Below the pieces are notes generated by a model. It had not been told where the DNA came from. It did no database searches and saw only the letters and a program-made list of their open reading frames with translations. DNA of 64,000 nucleotides from Meghimatium bilineatum. Taxonomy: Eukaryota; Mollusca; Gastropoda; Stylommatophora; Philomycidae. Positions 1 to 12,330 of this stretch are shown here, piece by piece. The position numbers and the translations under genes are program-made. The DNA is taken from assembly GCA_034231615.1 (NCBI GenBank), contig CM067298.1, positions 65,153,585-65,217,584 on the forward strand, in the 5' to 3' direction. The first letter of the stretch is position 1, and each line of letters begins with the position of its first letter.

Positions 1-839
1 TCAGACCTAATTTCTTCTGCATGCACCGTGTTGAGTAACAGTGACTGTCGAATTAGACTCCGATTGATATACCTTCATAGACCAGGTGCTGCTTTGCCAC
101 ACACATTGGGGGGTCTGGGATTGGACCTGTGAAATTTACACGAAGTCGTCTCGTTCGCTTGTGATGGCCATCTAATCCATCGTCAGTCGCGGCGTGTGTA
201 TTTTGACTCTTCGTCATTGCGTATATTACCCAACGACGTGGGTAGATTACACTTATCTCAGACAATGAGCTTCACAATGATCCCTTGGGTACTGAACACA
301 ATTCTCTCTGTATGAGCCATGTTGGGCAACGGCCGTAATTTGATTTGGGCTAGGTTTGCTGTGTCGTTAGTGACGCGTCCCCCTCCACGTTGCCGAGGGT
401 CCAGAGTCCGAGTCTAAACACAGCTTCGTTCAGAAATGTGAACAATGTGCTCGCCAATATTTCTTCAATGCTTGTCCTGTGTGCAGTGGTGAGATGTGTT
501 AGAGGTTTTCTTTGATACCCAGGTGTACATGTTCAAGTTGGCTTATCCAATGCCCAAGACATCACTGCTACTTTGAATGGGGTCTATTGTGGTGGGACGT
601 GTAGCTTCTGTGTGTTCTTGAGCATGAACAGCACTTCCGCCAGTTGGTCTCGTGCTGGACAATTATCACGCCGTTGCTACTATATCGATTCACATACACG
701 GCGCTGCCCTCTAACACATTTTGTCATTTCCATTTTTAATGTGTACCATAGAGTCATGATATTTTAGCGGGATCTAACCAAATGGGGCATTTACATTAGT
801 TGTCCCTCAAATGTTTCTACAGTTTTTGCTATACGAGGC
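1..839. other. No gene recognised
   Basis: I see no protein family, spliced exon or RNA gene here. The short open frames have no recognisable motif. Base composition is more balanced than in the flanking AT-rich DNA, so this may be the far part of an old repeat whose end lies at 840-1125, but I could not align it to the full-length copies. Confidence 0.4.
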
Positions 840-1125
840 ACAATGCACAGATGCCATTCGTCACTGTGTGCCGACATTACTACTGGGTGTGTTTGCGTAG
901 AGGTCTAGGTGATAGTGTGTGTCTCTTTGCAGGAAATTCTCATCCCATCTTCAGCCTCCACATTCACTGACACGAGCCTAAAAGTATTAACCAGGAATAC
1001 AGCAAGAACGTCTGTATTTCTGTTTTCTGTATGCACTACGAGGAGGTACTTTAATGATCCTGGAAATCTGTTAACCCTTGGGTCAGCACGAGATCAATGT
1101 GAGAATCTTTGCACCCCACAGCAGA
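840..1125. repeat. Diverged end of the 12-bp-TSD repeat family
   Basis: This segment aligns by eye with the last ~280 bases of the complete copy at 25030-26346. Both contain CCTCCACATTC, a CTGTATTTCTGTTT block, a block like CTGNTAACCCTNGGGTC, and the terminus TTTGCACCCC. It is more diverged than the two complete copies, so it is an older relic. The other end of the element is not recognised here. Confidence 0.6.
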
Positions 1126-1200
1126 GAGTTGGAATCTCCTTTGTATAAAGAATAACTCAGAGTTGGTAGTCTCCTGTGTATAAAGGAAACTCTGGAGGGA
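1126..1200. repeat. Short tandem duplication
   Basis: A unit of roughly 35 bases containing GAGTTGG, TCTCCT and GTATAAAG occurs twice in tandem with a few differences. It directly follows the TTTGCACCCC end of the preceding repeat. Confidence 0.5.
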
Positions 1201-1259
1201 GACGTCACACAAATTGTAGATACCAAACAAGACCGCTATCAATGGTAATTCCGGGGGAG

Positions 1260-2990
1260 CGAAACAAAAAAATATTCTTGTATTGATGTGTTTAATTCAA
1301 CAACTTTTGTTATTACTGAATTATACCTTACGTTTTATTTAGAGATTGTTAGTTGTAATTTTTATTATTGAATTTTATATTGTCTTTACACATTGTTTGC
1401 AATACTTTGTTGAGCTCTAACATTATATAGCAAAGCATAATATTGATTGCTCTGGATAGGATGTTCCTCGTGTAGGATGAATTTCTACACGATATATATA
1501 GCTTATGCAGTGTAAAGGCCGACGAGGATCATAATCAGGAAAACGTTTATGTTGCTGTTGCTTTGAACAAGTTGAACTTGGAAGTTTCTGGTCGCACACG
1601 ATGTCGGCACAGTTTATTACATTACCGCTAAAATACACATTTTGTATTCTTCAAATTATGAAAAGAAAGCAAATATGCAAAAGGTCTTCGAAATAATTCT
1701 TTATAGGCAAGTGTTGCCATATACTACATTAGCGTTGAAGTTGGACAACGCATTCGAAATTGCAGCAAGTGACAACAGATCATATACACAACACATGGAA
1801 ATATAAGCATCACACTGTAAGAAGTAACAATGATAATTTTGTTGTAGAACACTGGAAAACTACTCACATGAACATCTCTACAAATTAAGTTGTGGGGATG
1901 CTTTAACAAATCGCTTTATATTTGACCAAAATCGGATTAGAAGCAAAAGTAATAAAACGCAGAAGAAAAGTTGGAGCAAATTTGAAGCCTCAACGTAGAA
2001 AATGCGGTATGTAATAAAGGAGCAAGGACGAAAGATTTGCATTGAGAAGATGCACATTTGAAGAAAGATAAATCTGTTTATGTTTATGTTTGTATCACAT
2101 ACACAGTTGCCGTCTCTATAAGTAATAAATGTAACGTGAATAAGAATGTGCAATCCTTTGTTCATAAATACATTATCACACTCATCACCAAGGCTAGGAC
2201 AGATATTGAAAATGATTTGATATTTTGATTTATGATTTATTTATAATATGATTTGATACAATGGAATTGTTACTGGTCTGTGTGTGTGTGTGTGTCTGTC
2301 TGTAGAAGTGTTAATACGATAGCTCAATGAAATGAAAGCAATAAATTGTGATCAGAAATGACGCGTCTCTCAAATAATTAATCACGCTTGCTCTAATCGC
2401 GTAGATTTTTCATGATTACAAAATAAAAATGTATTCCATTACAGTACAAATGGAAATTGCGGTATGTTTATACATATATACCGATAATCCTGGTTTGCGC
2501 CATTGCCCCGACACATCATTCCTCGGGGGGGGGGGGGCATCAATATAAAACAGAGATGACAACACACTGCTGTTAACATCTGGGTGAATAAACAGAAACT
2601 AGAGAAATTGATACATATACATACTTCGGATCTTACATGACCAGTAATGGAAGCGCTAACAAAGAAATAAAGATTAGACTTGCAATAACCACAGCTGCAA
2701 TAAGTAAAGCAGCTGTGTGAATATAAACATGTATAAATCTCTATCACCAAAGTTGCATTATACAAGACTATTATTATTCCAGCACTATGCTACCAGTGCC
2801 AAACCTGGACAATGACAGCACAATACAAAAGAAAAATAGTGACAACAGAAATGACATGTCTACGATGAATACTCGGAGTGTCATAAGAAGATTTATTTAA
2901 CAAGATAACTACTTATCCTCATAATAAATAATTACCGTTTTACTTTAAGTTAGAAACAAAAATATAAAATTGAAAAATGCTATCAGTTTA
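1260..2990. other. Unannotated AT-rich spacer
   Basis: No coding or RNA feature is supported. It holds a short TG microsatellite near 2279-2296 and a run of about 13 G at 2525-2538. The open frames on the minus strand look like random AT-rich translations. Confidence 0.5.
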
Positions 2991-2992
2991 GT

Positions 2993-3115
2993 TAGTTAAT
3001 TTGTTCCTTTCGTGCCGCAAGCGACACATAGGGCAGAAGTTTTGGTTCTCCATATGATGCGGTCCGCTGCCTGCAGCGTTAGATTCTGGATGGTCTTGCA
3101 GCATATTAATTCCCC
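2993..3115 (-). mobile_element. LINE 3' end fragment (GHVLR-type LINE)
   Basis: Reverse-complemented, this matches the 3' end of the LINE fragment at 20193-20620. Both share AACTTCTGCCCT, a TGTGTC(G/A)C block and GAAAGGAACAAA, then a TAAC-like tail (seen on + as TTAGTTAGTT). Only the 3' terminus is left, as expected for 5'-truncated retrotransposition. A third copy lies at 31870-31965. Confidence 0.6.
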
Positions 3116-3389
3116 TTCTTTAAGATGTTTAACGTTATGAAATATAGAAAGACAAAACACTTTATAAGAATATGGTTAAAAGAGACATGGAGATGAATAA
3201 CATTGTAGAGTGATTATAATATGATCAAGAGAGAGCCATATTACAAGAGGTGAATGACAAAATCTTATTTCGTCATGAACTTTCTAAATAATATTTCAAG
3301 AAGACTCCTATGGGTGTCTTAGACTTCCTAAGCATGTGTAGAAGATTATGCATAATGATGGCTCACTTGGTTCTAGTTAAACAAACCAT

Positions 3390-4680
3390 CGCTCGTCTAC
3401 GTGGTAGCACGCCCATCTTGAGACAGGTCTCCTTCAAGAGAGCCAATGTGGTTTACGAAAGGGAAGAGGTACAGCTGACATAATATTCACCGCCAGAAAA
3501 CTACAGGAAATGTGTCGCGAACAGAACATTGGTCTCTACATTACATTTGTCGACCGAACTAAGGCATTCGATACTGTAAATCGTGAAGGACTATGGAAGA
3601 TCATGGCAAATTTGGATGTCCCGAAAAATTCATGGTATAACAGCCTGTGTGCAAGATGACGACGCACACTCAGACCTGTTTCCAGTAACTAACGGTGTCA
3701 AACAAGGTTGCGTCCTGACTCCGATGCTCTTCAGCATGGTGTTTTCTGCCATGTTAACTGATGCCTTCCGGAAAAACAATGCAGGAATTTGTTTTCGCTA
3801 TCGAGCTGATCGAGGGCTGTTTAATCTTAGTAGAGTAAGGGCGAAGACCAAAACTAAGACGGACTTGTTCGCGACCTCTTGTTCGCCGACGACTGTGCAC
3901 TAAACTATACCGGTCTGAAAGACATGCAGGATATCATGAACCTTTTTTTATTGGCCTGTGATACGTTCGGTCTCACCATCATCACAGCGAAGACATTAGT
4001 AATGTATCAACCAGCGCCAGTTGTCTCCTACACAGAACCAGTAATCACAGTAAATGGACACAAACTCAATACTGTAAAGAAGTTTGTATATCTCGGCAGC
4101 ACCCTATCTCAAACTACTACAATTGACGATCATGTTGCCCTACGTAATGCTCGCGCCAGTGCGGCATTCGGGAGTCTTCGTGCCAACGTCTGGATCAGAC
4201 GTGGTCTCATTTTGACACCTAAGTTGAACGTGTACCGCGCAGTGGTTCTACCAACACTGCTTTATGCAGCATCATCCTGGACTGTCTATGCGAAACACGC
4301 TCTACAGCTTAATTATTTTCACCTTCGGTATCTAAGAAACCTCATGGGAGTACGTTGTCAGGATCGTGTACCAGACATGGAAATCCTTTAAATGTCCCGT
4401 ACGCAAAGCATCCATGTACTGCTTATTAGGTCCCAACTTCACTGGACTGGCCACATCGTCCATATGCCAGACATGGGTATTCTAAAGAGATTGTTCTATG
4501 AGAAGCTGTGTAATGGTAAACGTTCAAGCGGCGGACAGAAAAAGCGCTTCAAGGATCACCTAAAAAACTCTCAAGCACTGCAGCATCGATACTAGCTCCT
4601 GGGAGACTACAGCCTTGATCGCTCAGCTTGGCACACCCAGATCACTGCTGGCATCACTAAATTTGAAAATAAATAACACT
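3390..4680 (+). pseudogene. Decayed LINE reverse transcriptase, C-terminal half
   Basis: Frames at 3540-4595 together carry the middle and end of a non-LTR reverse transcriptase. A catalytic-palm context (FVDRTKAFDTVNREG) lies near 3548-3590. It is followed by GVKQGCVLTPMLFS (3694-3735), a degraded FADDCAL catalytic segment (3882-3902), a KKFVYLGSTLS strand and a LHWTGHIVHMPD tail with a GGQKKRFKDHLK box. Frameshifts and stops separate the pieces, including one just before the FADD segment. The tail matches the LINE at 60895-61330, so both belong to one family. No endonuclease domain is visible, so the copy is 5'-truncated and dead. Confidence 0.8.
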
Positions 4681-4689
4681 GCGGGAAAA

Positions 4690-5390
4690 TTATAAGCGAT
4701 GAAATCGGAAGGACAAATCCGAAAACTCTCCTACTCCAAACCCTCTACACTCCTGTATGCACTGCAATATAAATTTCCTGGCACAAACCGGACATCTACG
4801 AACTCACAAACCCAATTAGACCATATCGTAAATATTTGTTGTTTTTCTACTTGTTCATCACATTTATTGTTTTTCATATCATGCTCATCAAGGCTTGCGA
4901 AGAAGGAACACAACACGCCACTTCTCGTGTCATATTTAATTCCAATGCATGTCAATAGATATCAATTAGCAATAAGATTAAAATGTCGTATCATTCAATG
5001 CATCATTAACTAAAAGTCGTTTTATGTGTAATACTAATTCCATGCGTGAAGACTAGCCCTAATCACTTCCATATATGTTACAGGACTTTGATTCAATGTC
5101 CGTCTGCAGCTTAATGCGTCAAACTTCACGCGTTTAAAATACGCAGCACGTGATATCCAGCAAAAATGATCACTCTAGTATGCCTGAACGACAGATCGAT
5201 ATTTATGTTACCTTTCTTTCCATTCTATTCCTAGCTACGGACATCGATATTCTCAGCTTATGTCTCGGCCTAACACACTTGGACTGCTCCGTGTTGTCAT
5301 GGTAACGAGACATCGTCACATTGTTGAATCTACGGAAACCGCTATGTACAATAAATAAATTTTCGTTGCTTGCTATTCACATTACGGCAA
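4690..5390. other. No gene recognised
   Basis: Open frames at 4699-5013 show no family resemblance. I see no repeat shared with the rest of the window. Confidence 0.4.
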
Positions 5391-5399
5391 GTCTTAGCA

Positions 5400-6320
5400 A
5401 TTAATACAATTGGAGAGTACTTTGAAACAAATGTGGGAGTTGGCAGGGATGCAAAATGTCTCCAGTACTTTTCAACATTACAGAGCACATTGTCTAGGAG
5501 GTCTTTCAGGATTATAATACGTCTATATAAATCGGAGTATTTACAATTTGCGCTTCGCTGATGATAATTATTTTATACCTTGTCAGAACAAGGATTTCAC
5601 GAGTTAACAGCAAAATTGGATGTAGTTATCTGCAGGTACGAAAAAGAAATAAACACAGAAAAGATAAACATCTTGGTTAACAGCAGAAAAACAGAAGCAC
5701 ATACCATCACGATGAATTGGTATAAACTTCAGGACGTGAATACTTTTAAATACCTCGGATTTAGCATATGCAGCGATGAAAAAAACAAACCAAAATTAAA
5801 GCTAAGGCTGGAGATAGTTTCGGATTCTATGTCACGGTCAAACTTAATGTGCAAAAGTAAATCGGTGTTAGAGTGCAAATCAAATGTTATAACGCACTAG
5901 TACTTTCTATTGTGTTATATGGTTGTGAGAGTTGAATATTCACTTAGGATATAAAGAGAATTATAGGCCTTCGAACACACATTTTACAGAATTCTATGAA
6001 TCTCCTATAGAGAACATAATAGAAAAGTATACAGGTCCACAAGAAGCATTTATTTCAATAGTGAAAAGAAGAAAACTCGCATGGTTTGGACATGTATGCC
6101 CGCATGATATCCTGTCGAATCTATACTGAAGGGAACAGTCGAAGGTGGAAGAAGCAGAGGAGAACAAATACAGTCATGGACATGCAACATCAGGGACTGG
6201 AAAGGGCAAGATTTGTCCTTATTTATCGGCATCATTGATGATAGAAATCACTAGAAGACTGTGTGTTGATACATCCAATGTAGTACCCCTACGACGCTGA
6301 CAAATTGCGGGTTTATAGAT
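5400..6320 (+). pseudogene. Decayed LINE, RT thumb to 3' end (WFGHV family)
   Basis: A broken LINE frame shows NLRFADDN near 5540-5570, KINILVNSRKTE (5660-5700), TFKYLGFSIC (5741-5772) and a KRRKLAWFGHVCPHD tail (6064-6108). It ends in the untranslated 3' block also found at 16420-16593 and 45650-45940 (GTACCCCTACGAC near 6283-6296). Several stops and frameshifts make it non-coding. On the 45.6-kb copy the 3' end carries a TTGA tail. Confidence 0.75.
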
Positions 6321-7171
6321 AGATTCACATTAGTGATTGTTTTCAATTTTCAAATTGACCATCAACCAGTAAAGTAACGAGTGCGCAACCTTCTCATTAA
6401 AATTTGCCTATTTCTTTATTGTCTTCCTATTCGTAGTCATTATTCTAGATGTTATGGGTTCCAATCCGGCTATTGATGTCTTTCGTTTGAACAAACGTGT
6501 TTCCTTGGGAGGGAAGAGGACATAGGAAAATATAAATAAAATGAAATACATCCTTTAAATTTATGTGAGCCATTGATAATATTAGATTTTTCTTTTTTAA
6601 ATTTACACATGATCTCCGTTATTCCTGTCCTGATAACTTTATTAACAATCTCCACACACAATACAAGCCGAATAAATCTCTAGTATCACTTAATTCATGA
6701 CGATATTCATATATTTTTGCTGATATTTTCCAAGGACTTCTTCCAGGTTAGAAATTGTTCATGTCCCGAAATGTTGACGATATTTTGTAGATCAGCTGTG
6801 CAGACAGCGTGGACAGATTATATTGTGTTATTTTCTATCTTCCCTATTCAAAGAGAAATCTTAGTAACACACAGTTTTTGTATGTACTAATCTGTGACCA
6901 AGTATTGTATATTCAACATATGACGACATATTTTCCATTGCCCACATATAGTTGTGAAACGTAGCAATGGGAATGTTATAAATATTTTAGAATGGAAAGG
7001 CAATCTCATTTATTATTGATGGTCATGATATGACAAAGGTGGATTTCATGGTTGAAAGAAAAATGACTCACAAAAATTGACGAAATTTCTTATTTAAGAA
7101 AGGTGTGAAGAAATTCACAAAACTTATCAAAAGCAATGCATACTAGCAGTATCATATTGTTTACCTTAAGC
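6320..7171. other. No gene recognised
   Basis: AT-rich spacer. No exon, RNA gene or recognised repeat. Confidence 0.4.
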
Positions 7172-7325
7172 CAAGGGTTTCCTAAGTGTGCGTTGCGGCG
7201 CCCCCGGGCGTCGCGGTAGCCTCGCCAAAAAAAAAAAATATAAGTTTTGTTTCATATTAAGGGCGTCGTCGGAAATAATCTGAACGTTAAGGGCGCCATG
7301 GCTTTAAAATGTTTGGGAACCCCTG
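7172..7325. mobile_element. Short hAT-like MITE
   Basis: The 154-bp unit begins CAAGGGTTTCC and ends GGGAACCCCTG, whose reverse complement is CAGGGGTTCCC, typical of hAT terminal inverted repeats. Flanks CCTTAAGC and TCTTAAGT share the 6-base core CTTAAG, consistent with a decayed 8-bp hAT target duplication. The GC-rich interior repeats GGGCG. There is no transposase. Confidence 0.65.
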
Positions 7326-8695
7326 TCTTAAGTCATTGACATATCAGCAACCCATATTTATTTGCGTTTGATACATTTAAAATTTAATAACAGTGTTTTG
7401 TAATAACACGATGTTTTTCTTTGTTTCGTCATAAATCTAAGGCGTTATTACTTTATTATTACTTGCTGCTTTTCCACACAATTGAGGTTCCAAATCAAAC
7501 TGAATAAAAGGTCGAGAATGCAATAATTTTGTGGCAGTGCAAGTGTTAGCTGCATTACTTTCTATTAATTTGAGTTATTACTTGTATCGCAGACTCGATA
7601 TCCAAATCTAACAAAATGAAACATTAAAATTGTATTGGCAATCAAACGTTATAAGTTATCGTAAGATTTTTAGATTAATGGTAATAGTTCCATACGCTTA
7701 GTGATCTCAGTGATGCCGCATTAAAAAAGCAGATGCAATGTATATTTTACATACAACGAATCGTCTAATCTTAGTTTGTCATCTACAGTATGTAACTAAT
7801 GAAAACTGCAACTATTTTCTGTTTACTGAAATATGATAGTTTCGGTTACTTTTAGTATGATATTAGTAGGCGTAAAGAAAATATATTGTCGCAACTTGAA
7901 ACTCTTTAGTGACTAACAATACTTCTGCTACTTAAACAAAATCCTTTTTTTTTGTATGCTTTTATATCGCATTAATTGGTGACTTGGCATTTATACTCCT
8001 CAAATTACGGCAAACGAATGCTATAAATAAGTATACAGAAGAATTCTTTAGCTGATTATATGATAATATAAGGTGAGTGAGTGTAAACGGTGACCATTTA
8101 TATGTGTAAATATTGATTGCTTGTAAAAATATTGATTGTATGATGGAAGCAGAGATTTGTGTGAGTAGAAGATACACGAGAAAATAGATAAAACTTAAAA
8201 GATTTAGCACGACGATATAAACACAAACGCCTGACAAAAATATAGCTAGAGAAATAGCGCTGTTTTGAGAGCAGTCAAAGTTTACAACCGACAAGTACTT
8301 TTTTTTTTAGATACTTTCAAATACTTAGATGTGTTGCTATCCATATTATGTTGGGTAATACTTTGTTATATCTGTTATCATATCCCGTTCAATTTTCAAT
8401 AAAACCCGCTACCATGACTACATGTTTCCACATACATAATTGTCACCTTGAACTTGGTATTGTTTACATGTCAATAGTTTATCTAGTGTCTCTGTGGTGG
8501 TAACATTGTTTTTACTGTTTTCATTATTTTTCACTGTTTGTTTTATAATTTTTAAGAAAGACCAAGCGGTTAGAAACGTTGAACATTTCATGTGTATTGT
8601 AAATTGTATGTTTTCTTGTTTACACCTCATAACCCCTTAGTCTTAGTGATAGTCCGTCTGTTGTATTCAAGTGAAACATCAAAAACCTGTGTTCT
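7326..8695. other. No gene recognised
   Basis: AT-rich spacer without recognised exons. A minus-strand open frame at 7962-8294 has hydrophobic composition but no family features and no supporting splice context. Confidence 0.4.
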
Positions 8696-8699
8696 ACGT

Positions 8700-10018
8700 A
8701 AGTACTAAAGGTTATATTAAGGACTACGCACTTTTGTCCGCAACGATTATTCTCTAGTGCCATTAAGGACTGCACACAAATGCCATTACATACTGCCCAC
8801 TAGTGCATCAAAGACTACCCACTACGCCATTAGATACTGACCACTAGTGTTATTAAATACTGACTATTTAGTACCATTAAATATTGTCTGCTCGTACTAT
8901 TAACGACTGTGCACTAGTACCATTAACGGCTGTGCACTAGTGCCATTAATGACTCCACACAAATGTAATTAAATACTGACCACCGTTGTATTTAAAGACT
9001 GCCCACTAGTGTCATTAAAGACTGTCTTCTGGTACCATTAGCGACTGTCAGTTGGTACCAATACAGACTGTGTGCTGGTGCCATTTAAGAATGTCTTCTA
9101 GTATCTTTAAAGACTGTCTGGTGGTACAATTAAAGACTGTCTTCTTACCATTAAAGACTGACATCTGATACGACTAAAGACTGTCTGATGGTAAAAGATA
9201 GTCTTAAAGACTATCTGCTGGTATTATTCAAAACTGCCTAATCATGCACTTAAAGACTGTCTTCAGGTACAACTAAATACTGCATAATAGTACCATAAAA
9301 GACTATCTGCTAGTACTATTAAAGTCTGCAGGTCACTAGTATTAATAAAGACTGTCTGATGGCACCATTAAAGACTACTACTAGTACCATTGAAGACTGC
9401 CTGTTGGTACCATTGAAGACTGCCTGTTGGTACCAGTGAAGACTGTCTGCTGGTATCATTGAAGACTGTCTGCTGGTACATTAAATACCTCTGATAATAC
9501 CATTAAGACTTCTTTTGATACCATTGATTCTTCTTCTTCTTCTTCTGCGTTCGTTCTCAAACTCCTGCAGACTAGCAAGATGTAGTCCGGAGAACGGAAT
9601 ACGTTGTATCATAGTTTACAGCATTGCTGCGATATCTGCGCCTTTCGACCTGACACATCCGACTTCAGCATGGCTTTGGGTCACTGACCCTATATGGGAT
9701 GGGGCAGCCAACTCCATCCCATAACCTCCTTGATCGCCTTTTACGGCATGCGTGGAAGGTAAACAGTGTTGCTATTCTTTGCTTCCCTTTCGGGCCCCGG
9801 CAACACACGGGCAAGTACCATTGATGTCTGTCTGCTAATACCATTAGAGACTGACTTCTGGTACCATTAAAGACTACCTGCTGTAACTATTAAATACTGT
9901 CTAATGGTACCATTTAAGAATGCAGGCCGCTAGTACTATTAAAGATTGTCTGATGATATCATTAAATACTGTCTTCTAATATTTGTAAAGAATGTCTTGG
10001 TTTCATTAAAAATCATCT
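8700..10018. repeat. Degenerate ~23-bp minisatellite array
   Basis: About 40 degenerate copies of a unit close to TACCATTAAAGACTGTCTGC plus about three bases run head to tail. Left-hand units more often read CTAGTGCCATTAA(A)GACTG-CAC; right-hand units read CTGGTACCATTAAAGACTGTCT. A 287-bp retroposon interrupts the array at 9529-9815. Units are direct repeats with no unique spacers, so this is not a CRISPR array. No open frame spans it. Confidence 0.85.
9529..9815 (-). mobile_element. GAA-tailed short retroposon with 10-bp TSD
   Basis: The 287-bp insertion splits the minisatellite and is bounded by TACCATTGAT at 9519-9528 and again at 9816-9825. On the minus strand it ends in a (GAA)n tail preceded by GAGTTTGAGAACGAACGC, so it reads as a retroposon in minus orientation. 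The target is itself repetitive, so the duplication is supportive rather than decisive. I see no clear pol III A/B boxes. Related copies are at 21690-21912, 33270-33600, 36180-36460 and 51158-51480. Confidence 0.75.
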
Positions 10019-10821
10019 GGTCCATCAGTAATAATTTGTCAGTTCACCAAGTTGTTTATGCGGTAGAATAAGGATCAATAACAATAATTTTCATGAACTA
10101 CTGGTCACTTCATTATTATTTTAATTAAATATCTGGCATACACGGTTTACCATACAGAAAGACATCACATTTGACTCGGTTCCTGCCATTCTGGTTCATC
10201 TGACGTCATATAAATGACACTGACGTAGGCGTGAACCGGAAATTTTAACACAGTAGCACCAGATTGTTGGCTTCTTTAGTAGAATTCATTTCTTGCTCAT
10301 TTATGGAACTAGAAGGCTGTAAACAGAGATAACTCACACAACGTAAGTGCTGCTATCTGGCAATTGTTTGAATTGTATATTTGATCAATTAACGTGCATA
10401 AATGTAGACGGTTCGTTATTGATAACAAAGTATGTTATAATTAATGTTATGTAGGACTTCTTGCGCAATTCAACATAATCGTACAAGACAATTATCTCGA
10501 ATATGAATGATCATCGATGTCCCAGCTCTCTGATAATTAATTAATATGATAATTATCGAGTCCGACTTCCAGTCAGTGATTCGAATGAGTTAAAACTATC
10601 TGAGTCTGTGTCGGTTAATGCTATATTTTTAATGAATTATTAAGGGACGAAGTTATTAAATGCTATTGACAAAATTAAGTGTGATGTAATGCGAGAGATG
10701 GCAATCTTAAACTCGATGATGCATATAGTGTTGGCGATAGAGATAGATTAGGAGGTAACATCACTTACATTACTTTGCGTTCACCTTCTGGATGTGGGCA
10801 CTACGTTTCATGATACATATG

Positions 10822-10823
<2 letters not shown>
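10019..10823. other. No gene recognised
   Basis: AT-rich spacer; nothing beyond simple sequence. Confidence 0.4.

Positions 10824-10825
<2 letters not shown>

Positions 10826-10870
<45 letters not shown>
10826..10870. repeat. (TA)n microsatellite
   Basis: An uninterrupted TA run of about 45 bases. Confidence 0.95.
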
Positions 10871-10872
<2 letters not shown>

Positions 10873-11039
10873 GTTCTTTCAGTGCCATATACTGTGCATA
10901 AGGCAAAAACTAGAGCTCTCCTTCTTGAGTTGGATGTGTGTGTTAATTCTTGCATGTTATGGAACACATAGTCATATCTTCTTTGATGATTGTTCTGCGA
11001 AAAAAAAAAACCTTTCGTTACTGCATGTTTTTCTGTGAG

Positions 11040-12330
11040 GGAGGATCATGTTTCTCCACGACTGTCTGTCTCTTGTGTTGTCAATAAGCTCGGTTGGTGA
11101 ACTTCTACTGTGCCACAATGCTAGTCCATCTAGCTACTTTTCTCTTTGTCGTCCCCTGTCTCTTCTCACTTTGATCTTTCCAGTGGTTATTAAGTGTTAT
11201 TCTCAGCACATGCCCTAGAAATCTTGACTGTCTGCCTAATGTTTGATATGATTGATCTTTTTACGCCAGCGTCAATGGAACATCTGCATTAGTTTTCTTA
11301 GCTGTCCATGGTATTTTCATCATTCTTCTCAGAAACCACATCTATGTAGCCTCTAATGTGTTTTGAATTTCTTTGTTTACAGTCCATGCTTCACATCCAT
11401 AACAAAAATAATTGGTTTGATATAATATCTCATCACTCGAATTCAGGTCTGCATTGATAGTCTTCCATTGTACAAAATGGTTCTCATTTTTTGGAATGCT
11501 GACTTGGCTTGTGCTGTTCGGCTCTTTATTTCACTTAGGCATCTAACTTCTGATGTTAACAGGTTGTCAAGATATTTCACTTTTTCAACTTGTTTTAATT
11601 TTGTGTCGTTAATTATGTTGCATCTTGGTGGTATATGTCTCTTTGAAACAACAATTATTTCTGTTTTCTTCTTGTTTAAACTGGGGCCTTTTTCACATTA
11701 TTTCACTACTTTATCTAACAGGGATTGTAGTTCTTGTTCACTTCCTGCGATCAGTACTGTGTCGTAAGCATATCTCAAGTTATGTATATTGCTTCCTCCC
11801 ACTTTTATTCCTGGCATATCTTCTATATTTCGCATAATATATTCTGTATACAGGGAGAAAAGATCCGGTGACATTGCACAACCTTGCCTCACACCCATTT
11901 CTATCTTTTGAAATCTACATATAGTGTTGTTAACTCTCATCGCAGCCGTTTGTTTCCAATACATATTTCTGACTATTCTTAGATCTTTCCCATCAACGTT
12001 AAGATTTTCTAGCAATTTTATAATCTCTGTTTTATAATCTTGTCGAATCCTTTGCTGTAATCTATGAAGCACAGATAAAGGTTTTGCTGTACTTCTATGG
12101 CCCTCTCCATTAATGTTCTTATTATAAATAGGGCATTTCTTGTGCATTTTCCTTCTACGAATCCGCATTCTTCGTCTGCTATCTATGGTTTTAATATTCC
12201 TCTTATACGCCTCATTATTATGTGCAGTAGAATCTTGGTAATGGGATCTGACTCATAAGGCTTATTGTTCTCAGGTCTTCGCAACCTACTGCACCAGGTT
12301 TCTTTGGTAGGGCTATGAAAATTAATTGCA
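11040..12330 (-). pseudogene. Decayed LINE reverse transcriptase fragment
   Basis: The minus-strand frame 12168-11698 carries a non-LTR RT palm: MGVRQGCAMSPDLFSLYTEYI and a catalytic box degraded to LRYAYDTVLIAGSEQEL (expected YADD; the first Asp is Tyr). Downstream on the minus strand (11650-11050) are broken pieces typical of the thumb and connection region, including a KKTEIIVVSK-like strand and a WTVNKEIQN-like stretch. Start, endonuclease and 3' tail are missing. The altered catalytic pair and the stops mean it is inactive. Confidence 0.8.

Noticed and set aside
3583-4595. Functional reverse transcriptase gene
   Set aside because: Frameshifts and stops split the catalytic region; no endonuclease remains.
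8700-10018. CRISPR-like array of short repeats
   Set aside because: Units are contiguous, degenerate and lack unique spacers, and the DNA is eukaryotic. It is a minisatellite.
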